The translations under genes and the position numbers were made by a program. This document shows positions 1 to 8,621 of a stretch of DNA of 64,000 bases, piece by piece (position 1 is the stretch's first letter; every line of letters begins with the position of its first letter). A model generated the notes under the pieces. It was not told the origin of the DNA. It searched no databases and worked only from the letters and a program-made list of their open reading frames with translations. This DNA is from Streptomyces sp. CB02009 (GTDB lineage: Bacteria > Actinomycetota > Actinomycetes > Streptomycetales > Streptomycetaceae): assembly GCF_001905825.1 (NCBI RefSeq), contig NZ_LIVV01000001.1:855582-919581 (forward strand), read 5' to 3'.

Positions 1-1671
1 CGTCGATGGGGGGCGCATCGTGACGCCCTGGCCGATGCCCTGGCCGCCGTAGCGGACTACGCCCGTCGGCTGCGGCACGACCCGACCGCTGCGTTCGACC
101 CGGAGCCGTTGATGACGGCCCGGGACGCGGCCGCCGTGACGCCGTCACAGGCCCGCACCCGTCCCACCGTCCTCCACGGCCCGCGGGGACTGGCCGAGCG
201 CATTCTCCCGGCCGTCACCGCACTCGCGGACCCGGACGTCGGCGCCCCCGCGGAGGGAGCGGGGCGGGACCGCGCGCGGGAGTTGCTCGGCGCGGCCGCC
301 GACGTGTTGGACGCGGCAGCCCGTTCGATCCGCCGTGGCACTCCAGCGGAGGTGCCGCCCGCGAGCGCCGACGTCCTGCGCGTGGACGAGGAGCACGAGG
401 TGCTGGAGGGCCCCGCGCGGCAGGCCGCCGAGCGGCTCGTGAAACTGCTCGGCGAGGCGCTCGAGATCGCCGGGAGCGGCAGCACACGTGGGAGGACACC
501 CACCTCGGACGGCCCTGCGAGCGCCCCGTTACTGGTGCGCCCGACGATGCTGCGTCTGGTCCCGGTGGTCGTGCGGGCGGTTCACCGGGAGCTCCGCCGG
601 GACTCGCCCGTGTTCCGGCACGCGGTCCGCCTGGCGGCGGCATCCGTGCTCGGCTGTCTCATCGCCGCCCCGCTGCCCCTGGGCCACGGCTACTGGGCGC
701 CCATCGCCGCGGTCATGGTGATGCGGCCGGACTTCCACCAGACGTACGCGCGTGCGGTCGCCCGTCTCGCCGGGACCCTGGCGGGGGTCGCACTCGCCAC
801 CGGGATGGCGCGGGCCCTGGGACCGGACGCCCAGCTGTTCGGCGTGCTGGCAGTGGTCTCGGCAGGCCTGTCCTACACGCTGATCCGTACCGGCTACGCC
901 TATTCCCAGTGCTTCACCGCCACGTACGTCGTGTTCCTGCTCGCCATGGGCGGCCAGGCATGGGAGCAGACGGTCCCGGAGCGGGTGGTGCTCACTCTGC
1001 TGGGCGGGGCCCTGGCCATGCTGGCGTACGCGGTGTTTCCCGCGTGGGAGACGCCCCGGCTGCCGGGAAGGCTCGCGGACTGGCTCGCCGCGAACGGCCG
1101 CTACGCGGCCGCGGTGCTCCGCAGCCGGGCGGAACCGACCAGGGAGCGTCGCGCCGACATGCGCAGGGCCCAACTGGCGAGCAGGGAAGCACGTGCCGCC
1201 TGGCAGGAGGCGTACGACCAGGCAAGACAGGAACCGATCCCCGCGAGGGGTCTGACATCACGCGAGGCGGAGGAGGCGCAGGAGGCGCTCAAAGGGTTCG
1301 ACAGAGCGGCGATCCTCATGGAGAGCGTTGTGCCGCGGGCCGGCAGCCCGTCGGCCCCGGAGGCGGAGCGGTTCGCCGAGGCACTGGAGGCGGACACCGC
1401 GCAGGCGGCGGTCGATGTGCGCGAGCACAGGAATCCGGAGTGGGAGCGCGTGGAGGAGGCGCTCCACGAGTGGCCGGTCGCCGCTACGGACCGGAACTCC
1501 GTGATGCGGCGCGGTGCGGAACTGCAGAAGCGGGCCTTGGAGGACCTCGCTACGGCCGTGAGCCGTACACCCCTGGAACGGGACATCGGCTCTGCTCGCG
1601 AGGAGCGGCGGGTGCGGGCGGCCGCGATGGAGGAAGGCGACGGAGCAGGACTCGCCCAACGGGGCGCGTGA
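1..1671 (+). CDS. FUSC-family membrane exporter, 5' end cut by window
   Basis: The reading frame is open from base 1, so this is the C-terminal ~556 residues of a longer protein; the ATG near 112 is internal. Upstream residues (an ALADALAAVADYARRLRHD stretch) look like the soluble segment that precedes the second membrane block in YccS/FUSC proteins. A hydrophobic block at about 640-1060 nt contains the typical FUSC run (YWAPIAAVMVMRPDF, then GTLAGVALATGMA and several more helices). It is followed by a charged, helical cytoplasmic tail of about 200 residues rich in Arg and Glu. FUSC proteins are inner-membrane, fusaric-acid-resistance or aromatic-acid-efflux type exporters; the substrate cannot be told here. 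A second FUSC protein lies at 30104-31225. Confidence 0.85.
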   Translation, partial: RRWGAHRDALADALAAVADYARRLRHDPTAAFDPEPLMTARDAAAVTPSQARTRPTVLHGPRGLAERILPAVTALADPDVGAPAEGAGRDRARELLGAAADVLDAAARSIRRGTPAEVPPASADVLRVDEEHEVLEGPARQAAERLVKLLGEALEIAGSGSTRGRTPTSDGPASAPLLVRPTMLRLVPVVVRAVHRELRRDSPVFRHAVRLAAASVLGCLIAAPLPLGHGYWAPIAAVMVMRPDFHQTYARAVARLAGTLAGVALATGMARALGPDAQLFGVLAVVSAGLSYTLIRTGYAYSQCFTATYVVFLLAMGGQAWEQTVPERVVLTLLGGALAMLAYAVFPAWETPRLPGRLADWLAANGRYAAAVLRSRAEPTRERRADMRRAQLASREARAAWQEAYDQARQEPIPARGLTSREAEEAQEALKGFDRAAILMESVVPRAGSPSAPEAERFAEALEADTAQAAVDVREHRNPEWERVEEALHEWPVAATDRNSVMRRGAELQKRALEDLATAVSRTPLERDIGSAREERRVRAAAMEEGDGAGLAQRGA

Positions 1672-2247
1672 CGGCTCAGGCGAAGGGGAGGGGAGTACCG
1701 CGCCTCCTGATACGGGAAGTGCCTCCCGGCCCTCGGCGGGCCGATGCCCAGGGAGGAGCCGGTGAGCTGGGCGCCGTCGGCCGGATCGACGACGGAGTGG
1801 TGCTGGGCGAACGCGTTGAGCCCGGCGCTGCCCGTCGGCCCGGTCACGGAGACGGTGCAGATCCTGCCGGCGGCCGGGGAGAGCCGGGGCGGAGCGGCGG
1901 ACTTCACCGGGTTGTTCCGCACCACCGGGCATCAGGGGCCTCGTGACCGGAGGGGGAGGGAACGGCTGCGGGGGCAAGGATCCGGCGGCCGTCTCCGGGT
2001 GCCGCGGCACCCGGAGACGGCCGGCGCGATGGGAACGGCCGAGGGGGCTGATGCCGGTGGCGCGGCTCCGTCCCTGCTTCCGTGTGCGGCGGTTGCCCAG
2101 GAACGGAACGGCCGCTCTCCGCCGCCCCCACGGTTCGGACCTGCCGTGGCGGTATGCCACAGCTTGTTCACGCAGCTCACGTTCCCGTGGCACGCGGGCA
2201 GCCCACGACGGGGCCGCACGCACCTCCGCCGGTGTCGCGATCAGCCG
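1672..2247. other. Gene-free interval between FUSC and ssuB
   Basis: No reading frame here has convincing coding character. The interval separates two convergent genes and holds one long perfect palindrome (1987-2022) that can serve as a bidirectional terminator. A minus-strand frame around 1690-1925 has somewhat protein-like composition, but I recognise no family and see no start signal. Confidence 0.5.
1987..2022. terminator. 36-bp perfect palindrome, bidirectional terminator
   Basis: Two exact 18-nt arms starting GGCCGTCTCCGGGTGCCG meet without a loop. It lies between the converging FUSC and ssu genes, as expected of an actinobacterial hairpin terminator without a U-tract. Confidence 0.6.
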
Positions 2248-3054
2248 TCAGGGGCCGGGAACGGCTCCGCCGCGCATGATCCCGGCGAGCCGGCCGCGCA
2301 GCTGTGCGAACTCGGGTGAGGCCCGCAGCGCGGACACGTCCGTGCCGGGCCCCCTCGCCAGGTGCACCGGCAGCTCCGCCACCACCCGGCCGGGCCCCGC
2401 GGCCATGACCAGCACCCGGGAGCCCAGCAGCACCGCCTCCTCCGCCGAGTGCGTCACGAACAGCACCGTCGTGCCGAGCCGCCCGGCCAGGGCCCGCACC
2501 TCCTCCTGGAGCCGCTCCCGCGTCAGAGCGTCGAGCGCGGCGAACGGCTCGTCCATGAGCAGGAGTTCGGGCTCCGCGGCCAGTGCCCTGGCCAGCGCCA
2601 CCCGCTGCTGCTGACCGCCCGACAGCTCCCACGTGCGCCGGCCCGCCATCCCGGGCAGTCCCACCCGCTCCAGAAGGTCGGCGATCCGGCCGGGCCGGTC
2701 GGATCGCGGCACGCCCAGCCGGGCCAGCGCGAAGGCGAGGTTCCCGCCCACCGTGCGCCAAGGGAACAGCCGCGGCTGCTGGAACACCACCGCGGCTCCC
2801 CTGCCCGGCCGGGGTAGCGCGCCCCGGACCCGGGCTCGGCCCGCGGCGGGCCGCTCGAAGCCCGCCACCACCCGCAGCAGGCTCGTCTTGCCGCAGCCGG
2901 AGGGCCCGACCAGGACGACGAACTCGCCGGCGTGGATGCGTACGTCCACGCCGTCGAGCGCCGCCACCGGCGCCTTCGCCGAGCCGTACCGGACCGACAC
3001 CCCCGCCAGCTCGACGATCGCGGTCCGCGTGTCCGGCGCGTCAGTTCGCGGCAC
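2248..3054 (-). CDS. ssuB: Sulfonate/nitrate/taurine-type ABC transporter ATPase
   Basis: A 268-residue ABC ATPase that would energise uptake of an organosulfur compound. The Walker A (GPSGCGKTS), Q-loop (FQQPRLFPW), signature (LSGGQQQRVALARAL), Walker B (LLLMDEPFAALD) and H-loop (VTHSAEEA) are all present in order. The FPWRTV segment after the Q-loop is typical of the SsuB/TauB/NrtD subgroup. Its start overlaps the 3' end of the binding-protein gene by 14 bp, so it is the last gene of a four-gene leftward operon. The neighbouring monooxygenase argues for alkanesulfonate rather than nitrate or taurine as substrate. Confidence 0.88.
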   Translation of the reverse strand: MPRTDAPDTRTAIVELAGVSVRYGSAKAPVAALDGVDVRIHAGEFVVLVGPSGCGKTSLLRVVAGFERPAAGRARVRGALPRPGRGAAVVFQQPRLFPWRTVGGNLAFALARLGVPRSDRPGRIADLLERVGLPGMAGRRTWELSGGQQQRVALARALAAEPELLLMDEPFAALDALTRERLQEEVRALAGRLGTTVLFVTHSAEEAVLLGSRVLVMAAGPGRVVAELPVHLARGPGTDVSALRASPEFAQLRGRLAGIMRGGAVPGP

Positions 3055-4084
3055 GGCCGAGCTCCTCCACCGCGAGCGCCCGCCCGAAGGCCGCTTCGTC
3101 CGGCACTGAGTCGACGGCCTTCTGCCCCTTCAGGAACACGGCGGCGTCGTGCAGGTTCGCCGCGAGCCTGCCGGGGGCGCCCGGAGTGCCCAGGTAGTCG
3201 GGTCCGGTCTGCTCCTTCGCGCTGAGCAGCACCAGTTCGGACAACTGCCGCTTCGCCTCCTCGGTCGGCAGCCCGAGCTCCGCCCCGATGGACTTCGCGG
3301 CCCGGTCCGGTGCGGTACGCGCCTGTGCGACGGCTGTGTCCTGCGCCTTGATCCAGGCCGTGACCACGTCAGGGTGCTTGGCCGCGAACGCGTTCGTCAC
3401 CACGCCCAGGTCGGCCGTGGGCTTTCCCTGCTCGGCCAGTTCACGGCTGGTCACGAGTACATTGCCGTCCTTGGTCAGTTCGCTCAGCGTCGGCGTCCAC
3501 ACGTAGGCGGCGTCGATGTCCCCGCGCTTCCAGGCGGCGAGCGCGTCCTGCGGCTGGAGGTCGATGGTCTGCACGGACGACGGGTCGACACCGGCCGTCG
3601 TCAGCGCGGCGAGCAGTGAATAGTGGGCCGTCGACCCGAAGGGAGCGGCGACCTTCTTGCCCACCAGGTCCTTCACCGAACCGATCCCGGGCTTGGCGAC
3701 GAGCGCCTCGTTGTCCCCGATCAGGTCATGGATCCATACCACCTTGTACGGGATGTTCAGCGGAGCGGAGAGCCCCTTGGTGACGGGGCTCGACCCGGCC
3801 AGACCCAGGTCGACCGCCCCGGCGATGACGGCTGTGTTGACGTCGCCACCGGACTCGAACTTCACCCACTTCACCTCGACTTCGGGAAGGGCCTGCTCCA
3901 GCAGCCGCTGGTTCTTCACCACCAGGTCGGCGTTGGGTATCGCCTGGTAGGCGATCCGTACGGTGGTCCGCCCCGAGGATCCGTCGGCCGCGTCGCCGCC
4001 ACCTGCGCAGGCGGTGGTGACGGAGGCCGTCAGGGCGACGGCCGCGGTGAGCAGGAGGGTGCGGCGGGACAGACGTGCGGGCAT
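3041..4084 (-). CDS. ssuA: Aliphatic sulfonate-binding lipoprotein
   Basis: A 347-residue extracytoplasmic substrate-binding protein. The N-terminus has an SRRTLLL stretch, a hydrophobic core and a lipobox ending in TAC (about residue 26), followed by a Gly/Asp-rich linker, so it should be a membrane-anchored lipoprotein, perhaps Tat-exported. The body matches the SsuA/NMT1-like fold: VRIAYQAIPNADLVV at the start, then GSVKDLVGKKVAAPFGSTAH and a QPQDALAAWKRGDIDAAYVW segment, both hallmarks of sulfonate/nitrate binding proteins. It lies 87 nt downstream of the permease gene and overlaps the ATPase gene. Confidence 0.88.
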   Translation of the reverse strand: MPARLSRRTLLLTAAVALTASVTTACAGGGDAADGSSGRTTVRIAYQAIPNADLVVKNQRLLEQALPEVEVKWVKFESGGDVNTAVIAGAVDLGLAGSSPVTKGLSAPLNIPYKVVWIHDLIGDNEALVAKPGIGSVKDLVGKKVAAPFGSTAHYSLLAALTTAGVDPSSVQTIDLQPQDALAAWKRGDIDAAYVWTPTLSELTKDGNVLVTSRELAEQGKPTADLGVVTNAFAAKHPDVVTAWIKAQDTAVAQARTAPDRAAKSIGAELGLPTEEAKRQLSELVLLSAKEQTGPDYLGTPGAPGRLAANLHDAAVFLKGQKAVDSVPDEAAFGRALAVEELGRAAN

Positions 4085-4171
4085 GGACGATCTCCGGTCT
4101 GAGGTCGGACGACGTGGGAACGCGGGAAGAAGGGCACGAGGGCGGAAGGGAACGGGAGGAAGCGGCGGGAA

Positions 4172-5071
4172 TCAGGCGCGGCCCCGCCATGGCACGGCGA
4201 TCCGCTCGACGAGCCGCAACAGCGCGTCCAGCACGATCCCGGACAGGCCGATGGCGAGAATGCCCGCGATCACCAGCGCGGTCTGGTTGTAGCGCTGCGC
4301 ATCGCGGATCATGCCGCCGATGCCGGGCACACCGTTGATGGTCTCCGCCGCGACCACGGAGGTGTAGGCGACACCGACGGCGATGCGGACGCCGGTGAGG
4401 ATCTCGGGCAGCGCGGAGGGCAGTCGCACGGACAGCAGCAGCGCCGTCGGCCCCGATCCCAGCGCCCGGGCGGCCTCGACGAGCTGTCCTGGTACCGTGC
4501 GCACGGCCGCCGCGGTGGCCGCGGCGATCGGTGGCAGGGCCGCGATGACCAGCAGCCAGATCTTCGGGGCCTCGTCGATGCCGAACCAGATGACGAGCAG
4601 CGAGAGGTACGCCAGCGGCGGCAGCGTCCTCAGGAACGTGACCGCGGGCTCCAGCACGACGGCCAGCGGCCGGACCGTACCGATCAGCAGCCCCAGTGGC
4701 ACCCCGGCCAGCACGGCGTACGCGGAGCCGGTGCCGATCCTGCCCAGGCTGACGCCCAGGTGCTCGATCAGCAGATGGCCGCCGTAGCCGCGCACTCCGT
4801 CGTGCACCGTGGAGGCGAGGACGAACTGCCGCCACACATCGCCGGGCGAGGGAACGAGGACCCGCGGCCACACCTCGGCGGAGACCACCGCCTGCCAGGC
4901 GCCGAGGAGCACGGCGAGGGCGACGAGCCGCAGCCCGCCCCACCGGACGGCTTCACGCAGGCGGTCCCGCCGGGAGGAGTCGGCCCCGGCTCCGGTACCC
5001 GACGATTCGGGGGCGGGTTGCGGCAGCCGGTCCGGCCCGGACGCCGCCGTCGTCGTCGCGGGAGCGCTCAC
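4172..5071 (-). CDS. ssuC: Sulfonate ABC transporter permease
   Basis: A 299-residue inner-membrane permease with about six transmembrane segments after a disordered N-terminal ~30 residues. The EAARALGSGPTALLLSVRLP stretch is the EAA loop that contacts the ATPase. I chose a GTG start at 5069-5071 because it overlaps the stop codon of the upstream monooxygenase as GTGA, a standard translational-coupling arrangement; the open frame continues upstream but only antisense to that gene. It belongs to the SsuC/TauC/NrtB group of BPD permeases. Confidence 0.88.
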   Translation of the reverse strand: MSAPATTTAASGPDRLPQPAPESSGTGAGADSSRRDRLREAVRWGGLRLVALAVLLGAWQAVVSAEVWPRVLVPSPGDVWRQFVLASTVHDGVRGYGGHLLIEHLGVSLGRIGTGSAYAVLAGVPLGLLIGTVRPLAVVLEPAVTFLRTLPPLAYLSLLVIWFGIDEAPKIWLLVIAALPPIAAATAAAVRTVPGQLVEAARALGSGPTALLLSVRLPSALPEILTGVRIAVGVAYTSVVAAETINGVPGIGGMIRDAQRYNQTALVIAGILAIGLSGIVLDALLRLVERIAVPWRGRA

Positions 5072-6183
5072 GGGGCATCCGCCCCGGTCAGGGCGCGCAG
5101 CCGCGGGGCCACTTCCTCGCCGACCCGGTACGCCTCTTCGAGGTGCGGGTAGCCGGAGAGGACGAACTCGTCGATGCCCAGGGCGCGGTACTCGGCGAGC
5201 CGTCCGGCCACCTCGTCGTGCGAGCCGACCAGCGCGGTCCCGGCGCCCTCGCGGACCAGGCCGATGCCGGCCCACAGATTCGGCGCCACCGTGAGGCGGG
5301 CGGCGTCCACGACCCCGCCGTGCAGCGCGGTCATCCGGGCCTGTCCGGTGGAGTCCATGCCGGCGAAACGCTCCTGGCTCGCCCGTACGGCCTCCTGGTC
5401 GAATCCGGCGAGGATCCGGTCCGCCTCGGACCAGGCCTCGGCGGCGGTGTCCCGGCTGATGACGTGCAGCCGCAGCCCGAGCCGGACGGTGCGGCCAGCC
5501 GCCCGGGACCGCTCCCGCAGCCGGGTGATGCGTGCGGCGACGGCCGCGGGCGGCTCGCCCCACAGCAGTTGTACGTCGGCCTGCCGCGCGGCCACCTCCT
5601 CGGCGGCGGGAGAGGCCCCACCGAAGTACAGGGGCACGGGATGGCGCAGGTCCGGGTCGGTGATCCGGGCGCCCGCGATCCGCACGTGGGCGCCGTGGTG
5701 GTCGACCGTCTTGCCGTCCAGCAGGTCGCGCAGGACCGTCATCACCTCCTCGGTCCGGGCGTACCGTGCGTCGTGCTCCAACCAGTCGCCGTACGCCCGC
5801 TGTTCGGCGGGATCGCCCCCGGTCACCACGTTGAGCGCGAGTCTGCCTCCCGCGAACCGGCGGAACGCGTCTGCCTGCTGCGCCAGCAGGGTCGGACTGG
5901 CGAATCCTGCGCGGAACGCCACCAGGAACCCGATCCGGGTGGTGTGCTGCGCGAGCGCGGCGGTGAGGATCCAGGGGTCCGCGCAACCCAGCCCCACGGG
6001 CGTGAGCAGAGAGTGGAACCCGGCCTGCTCGGCGGCTCGGGCCACCTGGGCCAGGTACGGGATGTCCGCGGACCGCCGGGTGGCGGATCCGGTACGGCCC
6101 TGGACGGCTGTGACACCGCCGGGATCGCGGCCGTCCCCGCCGGTAGGCAGGAACCAGTGGAGCAGGAGGGGGTTGTCGGGCAT
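5068..6183 (-). CDS. ssuD: FMNH2-dependent alkanesulfonate monooxygenase
   Basis: A 371-residue luciferase-like monooxygenase that would cleave the C-S bond of imported sulfonates, giving an aldehyde and sulfite as sulfur source. It starts LLLHWFLPTGGDGR, a typical SsuD N-terminus, and contains SLLTPVGLGCADPWI and NVVTGGDPAEQRAYGDWL segments and a C-terminal EFVLSGYPHLEEAYRVGEEV, all characteristic of SsuD. I chose the ATG at 6181-6183; an alternative GTG 42 nt upstream has no better ribosome site. It is first in the operon with ssuC, ssuA and ssuB. No flavin reductase (ssuE) is seen nearby. Confidence 0.88.
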   Translation of the reverse strand: MPDNPLLLHWFLPTGGDGRDPGGVTAVQGRTGSATRRSADIPYLAQVARAAEQAGFHSLLTPVGLGCADPWILTAALAQHTTRIGFLVAFRAGFASPTLLAQQADAFRRFAGGRLALNVVTGGDPAEQRAYGDWLEHDARYARTEEVMTVLRDLLDGKTVDHHGAHVRIAGARITDPDLRHPVPLYFGGASPAAEEVAARQADVQLLWGEPPAAVAARITRLRERSRAAGRTVRLGLRLHVISRDTAAEAWSEADRILAGFDQEAVRASQERFAGMDSTGQARMTALHGGVVDAARLTVAPNLWAGIGLVREGAGTALVGSHDEVAGRLAEYRALGIDEFVLSGYPHLEEAYRVGEEVAPRLRALTGADAP

Positions 6184-6715
6184 GAGGAGACCTCGTCGAA
6201 GCAGCAGCACGGCACGCGCCACCACCGAGGGGGAGGCGCCACGTATACGCGAGCAGAGGGGAAGGCGGGAGGGCGAGCGAAGGGGTGCGCGGTTGTTCCG
6301 TGTGGGATCAGGAGCGGCGGGGCGCGTGGTCCTCAGCGGACCCGCGGATCAACAGCCGTGCGCACGCGAGGAATCGGCCCGACACAGCATGGTCGACACA
6401 CGCAGCAGATCTACGTGACGACGCGATACGAGTACGGGGGCCATGGCCGCATCCTGTCGGGACGGCTCCGGAGCGTGCAAGCATCGTCCGAGTGATGGAC
6501 CATGACGTTCCGCATACCGAGATCCATTGCCACGGCAATAGAGCTCCCTGCGGCGGTCGCGCGGGGTGTGGGCCTCGGTCCGGACCGGCGCCTCGACGGG
6601 TGGGCAGGGGCGCGGTCGCCGGCAGGCCGTCCGTGCGTGGCGGTTTGACGCCATGGCGGCTTGCCGCCCGCTCCAGCACTTACCGGAGGAGTGGATTCCC
6701 GTTTGGATCATCGCC
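6184..6715. other. Intergenic region carrying divergent promoters
   Basis: About 530 bp between the divergent ssu operon and the broken peptidase gene. I see no convincing gene; it must contain the ssu promoter, but I could not identify a clear -35/-10 pair or a regulator site. Confidence 0.4.
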
Positions 6716-7120
6716 ATGACACCGATACCCAGACGCCGGTCGGCGCTGACGGCGACCGCTCTCGCCGTCGCTATGGGCGGCGGGCTGCTGCTCCCTCTCT
6801 CCACGGCGACGGCCCTCAGGACGGACAAGGGCCGGGCCCGCGTCTTCTGGGACGCCATCACCACGGTCGCCGTCCTGGACAGCGGAATCGATGCGACGCA
6901 TCCGGACGTCAAGGACCGGATCGTCGGCACGAAGAGTTTCCTCCCGGATGAAGAGGTGACCGACCGGCACGGGCGCGGCACCCATGTCGCCTCCACCGTC
7001 CTCGGTTCCGGCGCGGCCTCGGGCGGGGTCGACAAGGGGGTCGCTCCCGGCGCCGAACTGCTGGTGGGAAAGGTCCTTTCGGACAGCGGCTTCGGATCCG
7101 AATGGGGGATCACCTCCTGA
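6716..7120 (+). pseudogene. Truncated subtilisin-like (S8) peptidase remnant
   Basis: A 134-residue frame with a secretion signal (PRRRSALTATALAVAMGGG, then hydrophobic residues). It then passes within about 30 residues into the S8 Asp motif (VAVLDSGIDATHPDV) and the His motif (DRHGRGTHVAST), and stops at SEWGITS. The catalytic Ser domain is absent, and the prodomain that normally separates signal and catalytic domain is nearly all missing. Intact Streptomyces S8 peptidases of this type are several hundred to over a thousand residues long. An internal deletion plus a C-terminal truncation makes an active protease very unlikely. Confidence 0.7.
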
Positions 7121-7429
7121 GGGCCCGGGGCTCCCGCGAACCGTCTTCGCACCTCGCGGGAGCCCGCTCGGCGAGCCCTGTCGTCCGCGGGAGAACGCCC
7201 CTCCACCACGCAGAAAGCGCAGGGACAGACTGTGCCCCCGCGCACGGCGCCGATCCCGCCGCACCGGTCGGCCCTACCGCCCCGGCCCCAGCGCCGGCTC
7301 CGGCCCCGGCCCGACGGCTCGCGGCCTCGTGCCGACGGCTTCGTGGTCGTCGGCCCGGTTGCACCGCCCCACGCGACGACGGCAGGCCGCGCCATCTCTT
7401 CGCCCGCCTGCTGACGGAAGGCCTGAAAG

Positions 7430-8494
7430 CTGAACGACGAACCGCGTCCGTCCAGGCGGGGACACACCTCCTCGGGCCTGGCGGACGTCTCCCTGCTCGC
7501 GCTGCTCGGTCTCTGCCCCGAGGAAGACGCCGTCTACCGATTGCTCGTCGACCGGCCGGACAGCGAGCCCGCGGCTTTCGCCGGGCCGCTGACTCCGCAC
7601 GAGGTCGTCCGCGCGCTCGACATGCTCGTGGAACGGGGCCTCGCCAGCGCCCGCATCGGGCCGACCGGACCGCGCTACCGCGCGGCCTCCCCGCTCCTCG
7701 CTCTCGGCCCGCTCGTCGACGCCCGCCGCGGCACCCTCCACCAGGTCGAGGACCTGGTCGCCGAGCTGTCCGAACGGCACCGGGTGGCCCAGGCCCGCGC
7801 CTCCGGCGCTCCCGTCGAGGTGCTGTCGGGCGCCGCCGCGATCCGGCGCCGACTGCTCGCGATGGGGCGGGAGGCGCAGCACGAGGTCTGCTCACTGATT
7901 CCCACCCGCACGGCGCCCGTCGCGCTCTCCGCAGAGGAGGGCCTCGACGAGGTCGAGCGCGACTCCATGGCACGCGGCGTGCTGCTGCGCTCGGTCCTGG
8001 AGCGAGGCTGGTTCGACCGGCCGGAGACCGCCGCAGCCGTCGGCCTGCTCGCAGAACAGGGGCAGAGTGTCACCGTCACCGACCGGGTGCCGATCAAGAT
8101 GATCATCGCGGACCGGCGTACGGCGATGCTGCCGCTCGACCCCGACCGCGAGGAAACCGAACCGATTGCGCTCGTCGTGCACCGCAGCGGCCTGCTCACC
8201 GCGCTCCAGTCCCTCTTCGACCAGTGCTATGCCCAGGCCACTCCACTACGGATGGGCCTGGCAGAGGTGCACCGTGCGGACGCGCTCCTCGACAAAGTCG
8301 ACGTCGACATTCTCGCGCTGCTCCACGTCGGCCTCACCGACGTGACCATAGCCCGCCAACTGGGCCTCGGACACCGCACCGTGCAGCGCAGGATCCGGGC
8401 TCTGATGGCACGGGCGAACGCGGCCACGCGGTTCCAGCTCGGCGGGTACGCCGCGGCGGCCGGTTGGCTCGATGAGCGCTCCGCGGAGACGTAA
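7430..8494 (+). CDS. TrmB/LuxR-type helix-turn-helix regulator
   Basis: A 354-residue transcription regulator. The N-terminal third resembles a TrmB-like winged helix (LALLGLCPEEDAVYRLLVDRP, then a paired PHEVVRALDMLVERGL segment). The middle matches the sensor-like region of this Streptomyces family. The C-terminus is a LuxR-type DNA-binding domain (VDILALLHVGLTDVTIARQLG, then HRTVQRRIRALMAR). The frame lacks ATG, GTG or TTG before 7541, yet the homologous N-terminal residues lie upstream of that TTG. A CTG at 7430 preceded by GGAAGG at 8 nt is therefore my preferred start. Such genes often sit beside secreted-protease genes, as here, but a regulatory link is only inferred. Confidence 0.75.
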   Translation: MNDEPRPSRRGHTSSGLADVSLLALLGLCPEEDAVYRLLVDRPDSEPAAFAGPLTPHEVVRALDMLVERGLASARIGPTGPRYRAASPLLALGPLVDARRGTLHQVEDLVAELSERHRVAQARASGAPVEVLSGAAAIRRRLLAMGREAQHEVCSLIPTRTAPVALSAEEGLDEVERDSMARGVLLRSVLERGWFDRPETAAAVGLLAEQGQSVTVTDRVPIKMIIADRRTAMLPLDPDREETEPIALVVHRSGLLTALQSLFDQCYAQATPLRMGLAEVHRADALLDKVDVDILALLHVGLTDVTIARQLGLGHRTVQRRIRALMARANAATRFQLGGYAAAAGWLDERSAET

Positions 8495-8621
8495 GTACGC
8501 CTGGGCCACTTTGCGCCACCAGTGATGCCTTGTAGCCGGCACCTCGCGTGGCGAACCATCGACCCACCGATCACGTGGAACTCCAGAGCTCCACGTTTCT
8601 GCATGTGTTGGGGAGGACGTT

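Noticed and set aside
1690..1925. Minus-strand frame beginning MVRNNPVKSAAPP.
   Set aside because: It has no recognisable family or ribosome site and runs antisense into the FUSC gene.
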